DNA from: JBEKZQ01 sp049509675 | GTDB lineage: Bacteria; Planctomycetota; Planctomycetia; Pirellulales; Thermoguttaceae | Assembly (NCBI GenBank): GCA_049509675.1 | Contig: JBEKZQ010000032.1 | Coordinates: 1 to 23,727, forward strand | DNA: 23,727 nt | Reading direction: 5' to 3' | Shown: positions 8,237 to 15,504 of the stretch, in pieces | How the letters are laid out: the number at the start of each line of letters is the position of its first letter | How positions within the stretch are numbered: position 1 is the stretch's first letter | Position numbers and translations under genes: made by a program | The notes under the pieces: generated by a model | The model's input: the letters and a program-made list of their open reading frames with translations, nothing else | Databases searched by the model: none | Told to the model about the DNA's origin: nothing

Positions 8237-8405
8237 TCAGCAGTGTACTGCTGGGTCCGGTTCCTATTACCATGTTTTCCGTCCCGGAGGGACGGCTGAA
8301 AACGAGATGCGACGATTCAATCGTCCCTACGGGACGAGGGCGAACGATCGCGGCTTGCGCCCAGCGATGAATCGCTGGGCTATTGTCAAACGTCCCTACG
8401 GGACG
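8237..8405. repeat. Cluster of six short perfect palindromes downstream of the pseudouridine synthase gene
   Basis: Six hairpin-forming units lie in about 170 bases: CAGCAGT-GT-ACTGCTG (8238-8253), CCGTCCC-GGA-GGGACGG (8279-8295), GACGATT-C-AATCGTC (8311-8325), CGTCCC-TAC-GGGACG (8322-8336), GCCCAGCGAT-GA-ATCGCTGGGC (8359-8380) and a second CGTCCC-TAC-GGGACG (8391-8405). The exact reuse of one unit and the common CGTCCC/GGGACG core argue for a dispersed repeat family rather than a single terminator. It may also protect or terminate the rlu transcript. Confidence 0.65.
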
Positions 8406-8457
8406 AAAGCCACGATGGACGCTCGATGACAAAACCCCATCAGCGTGAATCACTACG

Positions 8458-9456
8458 CTAGCCCCTTGTCCGGCCGCGGTACTGCCGCAACTCGGCCAGC
8501 ACGGCCGACATGTCCGCCGGCAACGGGGCCTCGATCTCCATCGGTTGGCCGCTCGTGGGATGCACGAAGCGCAAACGCCGGGCGTGCAACGCCTGACGGT
8601 CCAGTAGCACCAGCGCGTCGGCCGGATCGCGGCGGATCTCGCCGCGCGTGATCTGGGCCCGACCGCCATAATGCCGATCGCACAACACGGGGCAGCCGAC
8701 GTGCGCGAGGTGAACGCGGATCTGGTGCGTCCGGCCGGTCTTGGGATGCAACGCGACGGCCGCAAAACCGTCAAAGCGTTCCAGCACTTCGTAGAACGTC
8801 TGCGCCGGACGGCTGGCGGGGCCGTCGCGAAGGATCGCCATCTTTTCCCGCTGTCGCGGATGCACGCCGATCGAGCGGTCGATCATGTCGCGGTCCAACT
8901 GCGGAGTGCCGGAGACCAGCGCGAAATACTCCTTCTCGATCGAGCGGTTCTGGAACTGCGACGCCAGCTTGGCGTGCGCCTCCTCGGAGCGGGCGACCAG
9001 GATGACGCCGCTGGTATCGCGGTCCAGGCGATGCACGATCCCCGGCCGGGTCGGACCGCCGGCCTGGCTCAGCCCCGGGCCGAAGTGGAATTGCAGGGCG
9101 CCGGCCAGCGTGCCCGACCAATGGCCGCGCGCCGGATGGACCACCATGCCCGGCTGCTTGTTCACGACCACCAAGTCGTCGTCCTGGTAGAGGATCTCCA
9201 AGGGGATGTCTTCAGGACGCGGGGTTTGGCGGGGGATGTCGGGCAGGACGATCGCAACATGCTGGCCGGCGTGGACCCGATAGGCGGGCTTGCTTCCTTT
9301 GCCATCCACGCCCACCCCGCCGGCCGTGATGGCGCGGCGCAGCAGGCCCCGGCTGTAATCGTGGAAATGGATCGCCAGCAGCATGTCGAGCCGCTGGCCC
9401 GCCTCGGCCTCCGTGACGACCAGTTCCACGGGCTGGCGCGACAACTGGGGCCCCAC
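8458..9456 (-). CDS. RluA/RluD-family 23S rRNA pseudouridine synthase
   Basis: The enzyme isomerises specific uridines in large-subunit rRNA to pseudouridine. The 332-residue protein has an N-terminal S4 RNA-binding domain (about residues 18-70, 'QRLDMLLAIHF'). A catalytic domain follows, with the family motif HRLDRDTSG (142-150) in which D145 is the nucleophilic aspartate. The later KTGRTHQIRVHLA block is also typical. This order matches RluD, but the exact target uridines cannot be read from sequence. The start is GTG 9456, which overlaps the stop of the upstream TPR gene as TAGTG, with an AAGGA-type ribosome-binding site just before it. This predicts translational coupling and one operon driven from the promoter at 10415-10444. 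Confidence 0.92.
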   Translation of the reverse strand: MGPQLSRQPVELVVTEAEAGQRLDMLLAIHFHDYSRGLLRRAITAGGVGVDGKGSKPAYRVHAGQHVAIVLPDIPRQTPRPEDIPLEILYQDDDLVVVNKQPGMVVHPARGHWSGTLAGALQFHFGPGLSQAGGPTRPGIVHRLDRDTSGVILVARSEEAHAKLASQFQNRSIEKEYFALVSGTPQLDRDMIDRSIGVHPRQREKMAILRDGPASRPAQTFYEVLERFDGFAAVALHPKTGRTHQIRVHLAHVGCPVLCDRHYGGRAQITRGEIRRDPADALVLLDRQALHARRLRFVHPTSGQPMEIEAPLPADMSAVLAELRQYRGRTRG

Positions 9457-10370
9457 TACTTTCCTTTCGGCGTGGAATCTTTAGGGGCCGGCTTCTCCGG
9501 CGCGATGGGAACCTGCGACGGCTCGGGCACGGCGGGGGTGGGCAGGCTGCCAGCCTTCACGGGCCCCACGGGCGCCTCTTTCGCGGCCGCCTCTTTCGGC
9601 GTCGTTTCCTTCCCTGGCTCCTCGAACGGCGAGTGGTATTTCAACGCCGGCCCGGACGAGCTCTTGGCAGGCGGAGCATTGGACGTCCCGGGTTCGTCGG
9701 GGAGTTGTTCGGGGAACCGCGGCGGCGTTCGGCCGCCAGTTTCCGGCGTGTAGGCCGGCTTCGGATCGTACTTGGCGAATTGATCGTAGAAGCTCTTGGT
9801 GGCCGGCCGCCGCAGATCGGCCAGGCGATCGGTGGCCTCGCCCGCACAGGCGCCGGAAGGCCATGAGGCAAGGACTTCCCGGTAGTACTTCTCCGCCTCG
9901 GCCAGGTTGTTTTGCGATTCCAGGGCCCGGGCCAGACCGAAGGTCGCCCGTTCCCGCAACAGGGGCGTTTGCGCCTCGGCGCGAACGGCCTGGTAGTTCT
10001 CCACGGCCTTGCTCAAACTCTCGTTGGCATTGGCCTTGTTGGAGAACAACTGATTGGCGCCGATCAATAGGTACAGGTCGCCGGCCATCACTTGCGACCA
10101 GTTGGCGACTGGGGTGTGCGGATACTGGTTCACCAGGGCGTCGAGCTCGCCGGGACTCCCCTTGGCCAGGGCCGTGTTGAACGAGTCCCAAGCCGAGGCG
10201 GCCTGGGCCGCCGATTGTCCGCTCCACCAAGTGTAGACCGCCAGGGCCACCGCAAGGAGCAGAACGATGCCCAGGACGGTATTTTGATACGGCTGGACGG
10301 ACTGGTAGGTGTCGCGCAGCCACTGGGCCAACTCGTTGTGTTGCAGTTCGTGCCGCCGCTCGCTTTTCAT
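9456..10370 (-). CDS. Membrane-anchored tetratricopeptide (YfgM-like) protein
   Basis: This is a 304-residue protein with a short cytoplasmic N-terminus, one transmembrane segment (about residues 31-50) and a periplasm-side region. A TPR-like pair of helices is visible at about 118-186 ('SKAVENYQAV' and 'NLAEAEKYYREVLASWP'). The topology resembles YfgM-type proteins that assist the secretion machinery, but the function here is inferred only. The last ~100 residues are rich in Pro, Lys, Ala and Glu and look disordered. The frame continues open antisense through the helicase gene to 12266. I placed the start at ATG 10370 because AGGA precedes it and because the protein character changes sharply there. 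It is the first gene of an operon with the pseudouridine synthase. Confidence 0.83.
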   Translation of the reverse strand: MKSERRHELQHNELAQWLRDTYQSVQPYQNTVLGIVLLLAVALAVYTWWSGQSAAQAASAWDSFNTALAKGSPGELDALVNQYPHTPVANWSQVMAGDLYLLIGANQLFSNKANANESLSKAVENYQAVRAEAQTPLLRERATFGLARALESQNNLAEAEKYYREVLASWPSGACAGEATDRLADLRRPATKSFYDQFAKYDPKPAYTPETGGRTPPRFPEQLPDEPGTSNAPPAKSSSGPALKYHSPFEEPGKETTPKEAAAKEAPVGPVKAGSLPTPAVPEPSQVPIAPEKPAPKDSTPKGK

Positions 10371-10414
10371 GGTCCTGGACTCGACGTGGGGGGGATAGTA
10401 AGGACAGATTACGA

Positions 10415-10444
10415 AGTATAAGATCCATAGCTGAGCGACGTCAA
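10415..10444 (-). promoter_or_regulatory. Sigma-70-type promoter for the TPR-rlu operon
   Basis: On the minus strand, TTGACG (10444-10439) and TATACT (10420-10415) are separated by 18 bases. The predicted transcript starts near 10408, giving a leader of about 38 bases before ATG 10370. Confidence 0.65.
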
Positions 10445-10459
10445 GGTCTGGTGGCACAC

Positions 10460-10518
10460 TAGCCCGACGCGCTAGCGAGGGATTTGCGGCGATTTTCCCT
10501 CGCTGGCGCGTCGGGCTA
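10460..10518. repeat. Long hairpin repeat between divergent genes
   Basis: Arms of 23 bases (10460-10482 and 10496-10518) are complementary with one wobble position and flank a 13-base loop. The arm core is TAGCCCGACGCGC. I recall this palindrome type as widespread in Pirellulales genomes. It lies between the TPR-operon promoter and the helicase start, so it would be inside the helicase leader if transcribed from upstream. Confidence 0.75.
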
Positions 10519-10556
10519 ATGTCGGCGTCGCGACTTTCCGGTTCGCCCGGGCTCGC

Positions 10557-12596
10557 ATGGATTTGAACCCTGCCCAATACGACGCCGTTCATACCCTGTC
10601 GGGGCCCTTGCTGGTCTTGGCCGGGGCCGGAACGGGCAAGACCCGCGTGGTCACATATCGGATTGCCGAAATCATCCGCGCCGGCACGCCCGCCGACCGC
10701 ATTCTGGCCGTCACCTTTACCAACAAGGCCGCCCAGGAGATGCACCAGCGGGCCATCGCCCTGCTGGGCAAGCGCGGTCCGCGGAACCCGGAGATTTCCA
10801 CGTTCCACTCGCTGTGCGTACGGGTTCTGCGGCGTCACAGTCGGCAGTTGGGCTATCCGCCCGCGTTTGGCATCTGCGATCGCGGCGACCAGGAGAGTTT
10901 CGCCCGGGCAGCGCTGCGGGAGATCAAGGTCGCCGATAGCCTGTTGCGGCCCGGTGAGCTGTTGGATTACATCGGCCGGTGGAAAATGGTGTCCACCCGG
11001 CCGGAGCAGGCGGCCGCCATGGCCCAAACCGACAAGGAACACCTGGCCGCGGCCGCCTACCGGCGCTACCAAAATGCCTTGAGGGCGGCGGGCATCGTCG
11101 ATTTCGACGACCTGCTGCTGTGTACCGAGGAGCTTTTCCGGGAGTTCCCCGAGATTCGCGCCGCCGAAGCCGGCCGCTTCGACCACCTCCTGGTCGACGA
11201 GTACCAGGACACCAACGGTAGCCAGTATCGGATCGTCAAGAGCTTGGCCGCCGGTCACCGCAACCTGTGCGTCGTGGGCGACGACGACCAGTCGATCTAC
11301 GGCTGGCGCGGCGCCGAAGTCACCCACATCCTGGGCTTCCAAAAAGACTGGCCGGAGGCCAAGATTGTCCGCCTGGAGGTCAACTACCGGTCCACGCGGG
11401 AGATCGTCGATTGGGCCAACCGCTTGATCGCCTTCAATCGGCTGCGGCACGTGAAGGTGCTGCGGGCAACCTGCAGCGGCGAGCCGCCGCGCATCCTGCA
11501 ACTGGAGGACGAGACCAAGGAGGCCAGAACCGTGGTCGACGAGATCGCCGCGGCCATCGGAGCCAAGCGGCGGCAGCCGCGCGACTTCGCCATCCTGTGC
11601 CGCACCAACGAACAACCGCGCTCGTTCGAAATGGAGCTGCGCCGGGCCAAAATCCCCTACGTGCTGCTGGGCGGCATGTCGTTCTACGACCGCAAGGAAG
11701 TTCGCGACGTGTTGGCCTACTTGAAAGTTCTGGCCAATCCGCACGACGAAGTCTCCCTGCTGCGGATCATCAACACGCCGCCGCGGGGCATCGGCCAGAC
11801 GACCGTCAAACGGCTGATCGACGCGGCCATCGGCCAGGGCAAACCGCTGTGGGAACTGCTGGCGGTCTCGGCTTCGCCGCCGCTCGACCAATTCCGCGGC
11901 CTCGTCCAGCGGTATCAGGCCCGGCTGGCCGATGGTTCGCTCGTCGAGGCGCTGCGGGCATTGGTCCACGAAATTCGTTATCGCGAGGAGCTGGCGCGTC
12001 TGTATCCGGACGCCGACGAGCAACAGGCACGTTGGGCGGCCGTGGAGGAACTGGTCAATGCCGTCTCCGGCTACTGCCAGCGCGCGAAGCAGCCCACCCT
12101 GACCGGCTTCTTGCAGGAAGTGGCCATTACCGGCAGCGAGCAGGACAAAGACAAGGATTCGCAATTGGAGCGCAGCTCGGTGGCGCTGATGACCCTGCAC
12201 GCCGCCAAGGGGCTGGAATTCTCCGACGTGTACATGGTCGGCATGGAAGAAGGCATTTTGCCGCATTCGCGGTCGCTGGCCCTCGGCCCGTCGGCGATCG
12301 ACGAGGAGCGGCGGCTGTGCTACGTGGGCGTTACCCGGGCGCAGCGGCGGCTGACACTCTCATTGCCGCTTTCGCGATTGAAGTGGGGCAAACGCCGGCC
12401 CACCATCCCCAGCCGCTTCCTCTACGAATTGACCGGCCAGGCCGACAATCCCAACTATCTGGCGGCCAAGCAGCAGAAACCGCCTCGCTCAACGGGAGAT
12501 CCGCAGCGAAAACATGGGCCCGGCGGCGCTTCTTCGCACGGTCCGCACGCGAAGCGGTCCGCCGCTTCGCAGAAGCCGCGCTACGGCCCGCCGTGA
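10557..12596 (+). CDS. Rep/UvrD-type superfamily 1A DNA helicase
   Basis: This is a 3'-5' ATP-dependent DNA helicase of the UvrD/Rep/PcrA group, used in repair or replication restart. All SF1 motifs are visible in its 679 residues: Walker A GAGTGKT (23-29), Ia TFTNKAA (53-59), Walker B VDEYQDT (213-219), III GDDDQSIYGWRG (241-252), IV NYRS (276-279), V TLHAAKGLEF (546-555), and VI around YVGVTRAQ (589-596). GDDDQSIY and the IVDFDDLLL stretch look more like Rep than UvrD. About 40 C-terminal residues are basic and low-complexity. No strong Shine-Dalgarno sequence precedes ATG 10557, but it is the first residue of the canonical LNPAQ start. The gene is divergent from the TPR-rlu operon. Confidence 0.94.
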   Translation: MDLNPAQYDAVHTLSGPLLVLAGAGTGKTRVVTYRIAEIIRAGTPADRILAVTFTNKAAQEMHQRAIALLGKRGPRNPEISTFHSLCVRVLRRHSRQLGYPPAFGICDRGDQESFARAALREIKVADSLLRPGELLDYIGRWKMVSTRPEQAAAMAQTDKEHLAAAAYRRYQNALRAAGIVDFDDLLLCTEELFREFPEIRAAEAGRFDHLLVDEYQDTNGSQYRIVKSLAAGHRNLCVVGDDDQSIYGWRGAEVTHILGFQKDWPEAKIVRLEVNYRSTREIVDWANRLIAFNRLRHVKVLRATCSGEPPRILQLEDETKEARTVVDEIAAAIGAKRRQPRDFAILCRTNEQPRSFEMELRRAKIPYVLLGGMSFYDRKEVRDVLAYLKVLANPHDEVSLLRIINTPPRGIGQTTVKRLIDAAIGQGKPLWELLAVSASPPLDQFRGLVQRYQARLADGSLVEALRALVHEIRYREELARLYPDADEQQARWAAVEELVNAVSGYCQRAKQPTLTGFLQEVAITGSEQDKDKDSQLERSSVALMTLHAAKGLEFSDVYMVGMEEGILPHSRSLALGPSAIDEERRLCYVGVTRAQRRLTLSLPLSRLKWGKRRPTIPSRFLYELTGQADNPNYLAAKQQKPPRSTGDPQRKHGPGGASSHGPHAKRSAASQKPRYGPP

Positions 12597-12629
12597 CGCT
12601 CGCATGCAACGGGCGGCTTGGGTGGCGGT

Positions 12630-12841
12630 GGGTGCCACGGCTTGCCAGTGCTCTTCTTGGAGGGCTCTTGCGGCGAGAAGTTGCCAAAGAAGTGGCGTGC
12701 GAGAGAGGTCAAAACCCCGCGGCTGTTCCGCGCGCCCTGCGGATACGTTCCATACTCGCCGACGAACCACGCGGAGAGGTTTCCGGCGATTGGGCGCTGC
12801 AAGAACCGACATAGAAAAGCACTGGCAAGCCAGTGGCACCC
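12630..12841. repeat. 212-bp MITE-like element with hairpin termini
   Basis: The left end (12630-12650, GGGTGCCACGGCTTGCCAGTG) and the right end (12820-12841, CACTGGCAAGCC then AGTGGCACCC) are inverted copies of one sequence; the left end lacks one T. Each end can itself fold as a CACTGGC/GCCAGTG hairpin. No protein with support lies inside. The same family appears at 14282-14302 and 23328-23428. Confidence 0.7.
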
Positions 12842-12874
12842 CAATTCCAGCGATTTGCACGGGACTAACGGCGA

Positions 12875-12903
12875 TTGAGGGCCTGTTGGCAATCCTCTAT
12901 AAT
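12875..12903 (+). promoter_or_regulatory. Sigma-70-type promoter for metY
   Basis: TTGAGG (12875-12880) and a perfect TATAAT (12898-12903) are 17 bases apart. The expected start near 12910 leaves a leader of about 38 bases. Confidence 0.72.
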
Positions 12904-12947
12904 AGGCCGTCGGTCGTCACCCACCCTTAGCACAGAAAGCATGAGCG

Positions 12948-14258
12948 ATGAGTCAACAGCAAAATAGTTTCCGTGGCCTTGGCACCTTGGCACTGCACGC
13001 CGGCCAGGTGCCCGATCCCACCACGACCGCTCGCGCGGTGCCGATCTACGCCACCACCAGCTATGTGTTCCACGACACGGAACATGCAGCGAACCTCTTC
13101 GGTCTGCGCGAGTTCGGCAACATCTACACGCGGTTGATGAACCCCACGACCGACGTTTTGGAAAAACGCCTTGCGGCGCTGGACGGCGGCGCGGCCGGCC
13201 TGGCCTTCGCCAGCGGCCAGGCGGCGATTACCGCGTCGCTGCTGACGATCGTCCATGCCGGGCAGAACTTCATCTCCGCCACCAGCCTCTACGGCGGCAC
13301 CTGGACCCTCTTCACCCAGACCTTTTCCAAACTCGGCGTCGAGGTGCGGTTCTTCGATCCGAGCAGGCCGGAGACTCTTGCCAAACTGGTCGACAAGAAC
13401 ACCCGCGCCGTCTATATCGAAACGCCGGGCAACCCCAAGAACGACGTGCCGGATTACAAGAAGATCACCGACCTGGCACACAGTCACGGCCTGCCGGCGA
13501 TCATCGACAATACGGTGCTCACGCCTGCTTTGTTCCGGCCGATCGAGCACGGCTTCGACATCGTGGTCTATTCGACGACGAAGTTTCTTGCCGGGCACGG
13601 CGTCCACATCGGCGGCGCCATCGTCGATAGCGGCAAATTCCCCTGGGCCGGGGAGCCGCAGAAGTGGCCCGAGTTCACGGCGCCCGATCCGGCCTATCAC
13701 GGCATGGTGTTCGAGGAGGCGTTGCGGCCAATCGGCAACATCGCCTACATCCTCCACATCCGTACGCACTGGTTGCGCGACACCGGCGCCACGCAGAGTC
13801 CGTTCGGCTCCTTTTTGACGCTGCTGGGTCTGGAAACACTACACCTGCGGATGCAGCGGCATTCGCAGAATGGCCTGGCCGTGGCGGAATTCCTCTCAAG
13901 ACACGCGGCCGTGTCCTGGGTCAATTATCCGGGCCTGCCAAGCCATCCGGACTACGCCCGCGCACAGCAGTACATGCCCGACGGCCAGGGAGCCATCGTG
14001 GGTTTCGGCATCAAGGGCGGGAAAGAAGCCGGCGCCAAGCTGATCAACAGCGTCAAGCTCTTCAGCCACCTGGCCAACATCGGCGACGCGAAATCGCTGA
14101 TTATCCATCCGGCCACGACCACCCATTCGCAACTCACGCCCGAGGAACAGGCGCAGACCGGCGTGAGCCCGGAGTACGTTCGGCTGTCGATAGGCATCGA
14201 AGACGTGCGCGACATCATCGCCGACCTGGAGCAGGCATTGGCCGCCTCGCAGCGGTAA
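12948..14258 (+). CDS. metY: O-acetylhomoserine sulfhydrylase (aminocarboxypropyltransferase)
   Basis: This PLP enzyme of the Cys/Met metabolism family makes homocysteine from O-acetylhomoserine and sulfide. The 436-residue length and the insertion pattern fit MetY rather than the shorter MetB/MetC (about 380-400 residues). Visible features are Y60 and R62 (YTRLMNPT, phosphate contacts), SGQ (89-91), E158-TPGNP, D187-N-T (pyridine-nitrogen aspartate) and the Schiff-base lysine K212 in YSTTKFLAGHG. The C-terminal VRLSIGIEDVRDIIADLEQAL is canonical. The start at 12948 matches the usual N-terminus; a nearby ATG at 12941 is out of frame. It has its own promoter and is followed by a CACTGGC hairpin. 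With cysK 6 kb away, the neighbourhood holds both sulfide-fixing routes. Confidence 0.95.
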   Translation: MSQQQNSFRGLGTLALHAGQVPDPTTTARAVPIYATTSYVFHDTEHAANLFGLREFGNIYTRLMNPTTDVLEKRLAALDGGAAGLAFASGQAAITASLLTIVHAGQNFISATSLYGGTWTLFTQTFSKLGVEVRFFDPSRPETLAKLVDKNTRAVYIETPGNPKNDVPDYKKITDLAHSHGLPAIIDNTVLTPALFRPIEHGFDIVVYSTTKFLAGHGVHIGGAIVDSGKFPWAGEPQKWPEFTAPDPAYHGMVFEEALRPIGNIAYILHIRTHWLRDTGATQSPFGSFLTLLGLETLHLRMQRHSQNGLAVAEFLSRHAAVSWVNYPGLPSHPDYARAQQYMPDGQGAIVGFGIKGGKEAGAKLINSVKLFSHLANIGDAKSLIIHPATTTHSQLTPEEQAQTGVSPEYVRLSIGIEDVRDIIADLEQALAASQR

Positions 14259-14281
14259 TTTGGTCCCCCTCTGCTCCCGCC

Positions 14282-14302
14282 GGTGCCACTGGCTTGCCAG
14301 TG
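14282..14302. repeat. Solo copy of the GGTGCCACTGGC hairpin
   Basis: GGTGCCACTGGCTTGCCAGTG contains CACTGGC-TT-GCCAGTG, a perfect seven-pair hairpin. It lies 24 bases after the metY stop and matches the ends of the elements at 12630-12841 and 23328-23428. It may also serve as a transcript 3' end, though no T tract follows. Confidence 0.6.
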
Positions 14303-14355
14303 TTATCATCCGTCGGCTCTTGTAGCATTGAGTGCCGAAGACTACCCGGTAGGAG

Positions 14356-15408
14356 CTACCACGCGTCTTGGAGCGTCTCGCCGCCCGCGATACTCCCCAG
14401 TCCCCACCAGGTTTGGATATCAATGTCGTTGCGGATGAAGCGTACTGATCCGTCGGCCAAGGCCAGGTTGACGCCGTGGGCATGGCGGCTGGAAGCGGTC
14501 GTGGCCTGGGCGCCGTTGTTGATCGCCGTCATCAGATCGCTGCCGTTGGGGACCACGCCGCTGGGACCGTTCGGCGGCATGATGTGGTTGTAACGGGAAT
14601 CGACGTAGTTGCCGCTGAGGAAAGTGCGGCCCGCAAAGGAGAATTGCTGGTTCGCTCCCGCGAAGGGAACCACGGTCTGCAGGGCCGCGTAGATATCGGT
14701 GCGACTATTGCTGGCCGGCGCCAAGATGAGCCAGTCGCCCGGGTTGGAGATGGCGTCGTTATCCCCGTCGCCCAGCACACCCTCGCAAAACAGCGCCGTG
14801 GCGCCCGTGCCGTCGCTGATCTGGTCGATGGTCACGCGGCGGCCGGTACGGAAAACACCGTTATTGTTCTCGGTGCCGTTTGCGTCCAGTTCACCCGTAT
14901 CATTTCCGGCATTGCCGCGATAATTGTTTCGCCACAATCCGGGCAGGGCGAGTGGATCGCTGGAGGCGTCCAGGCCGTTGACATCCGACGGGCAGCGCAG
15001 CACCGGCATGGGTTTCGCAGCCAGGCGGGCATTTGCGGGGTCGTAAATGGACGTGGTGAAATCGATTTTTTGGAAGGCCGTATTCTGTTCCAGGAAGGGG
15101 AGCAACCGGACGATCGGTCCCCAAATGTTTCCCCTGTCGACGCTGTCGGTCCGGGCGGGCGGGAACGCACCCTGGGCCGAATGATAGTTCAGTGCGGCCA
15201 ACGACAACTGCCGCAGGTTGTTGGCACACTGGATTCGCCGGCAGGCTTCGCGCGATGCCTGGACCGCCGGCAAGAGCAGCGCCATCATAAGCCCGCTGAT
15301 GGAGATCGCCACCAACAGTTCGATGAGGGAAAAGCCGGGCTGCCCAGCAGCCGGCCTTCCAAATCTGACATCGTTGGGAGATACGTCCGCGGTAATCGTC
15401 CTTGTCAT
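14356..15408 (-). CDS. DUF1559 pseudopilin-like protein
   Basis: This is a 350-residue member of the planctomycete-expanded DUF1559 family. A type IV prepilin leader is clear: G25/F26 cleavage in QPGFSLIE with glutamate at +5, then a hydrophobic helix (LLVAISISGLMMALLLPAV). The C-terminus carries the family's H-X9-DG motif (HAHGVNLALADG). Such proteins are thought to be processed by prepilin peptidase and displayed on the cell surface, but their role is not established. GGAG lies nine bases before ATG 15408. It is the last of three same-strand genes after the lipoprotein and the first DUF1559 gene. A strong hairpin lies between it and its upstream neighbour. Confidence 0.9.
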   Translation of the reverse strand: MTRTITADVSPNDVRFGRPAAGQPGFSLIELLVAISISGLMMALLLPAVQASREACRRIQCANNLRQLSLAALNYHSAQGAFPPARTDSVDRGNIWGPIVRLLPFLEQNTAFQKIDFTTSIYDPANARLAAKPMPVLRCPSDVNGLDASSDPLALPGLWRNNYRGNAGNDTGELDANGTENNNGVFRTGRRVTIDQISDGTGATALFCEGVLGDGDNDAISNPGDWLILAPASNSRTDIYAALQTVVPFAGANQQFSFAGRTFLSGNYVDSRYNHIMPPNGPSGVVPNGSDLMTAINNGAQATTASSRHAHGVNLALADGSVRFIRNDIDIQTWWGLGSIAGGETLQDAW

Positions 15409-15451
15409 GGGAGAAGCTCCATTGCCGGAATCGTGTCATGTCAACAGAAGA

Positions 15452-15487
15452 CCTTCGCCGCCCGTCGTCCATAACGGGCGGCGAAGG
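15452..15487 (-). terminator. Perfect 13-bp hairpin between the two DUF1559 genes
   Basis: CCTTCGCCGCCCG (15452-15464) and CGGGCGGCGAAGG (15475-15487) pair perfectly around a 10-base loop, 18 bases after the stop of the upstream gene. On the transcribed strand it is followed by TCTTCTGTT rather than a full T run. It may attenuate the downstream gene or stabilise the upstream message. Confidence 0.6.
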
Positions 15488-15504
15488 GGTCGGAGGAAGT
15501 TGCA

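Noticed and set aside
8237..8405. CRISPR array
   Set aside because: The repeated units are short palindromes of different sequence with irregular spacing, with no 30-bp direct repeats or equal spacers.
10371..12266. N-terminal extension of the TPR gene, 632 codons
   Set aside because: It is antisense to the helicase, which has all SF1 motifs. The TPR protein has its own promoter, ribosome-binding site and natural start at 10370.
12594..12860. Possible small gene between the helicase and metY
   Set aside because: Several overlapping frames exist on both strands, but all run through the hairpin-ended repeat element and none has a plausible start signal.
14476..15474. Plus-strand frame opposite the DUF1559 gene, and the similar one at 15508-16539
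   Set aside because: Both are antisense to genes with prepilin leaders and H-X9-DG motifs, and show no domain of their own.
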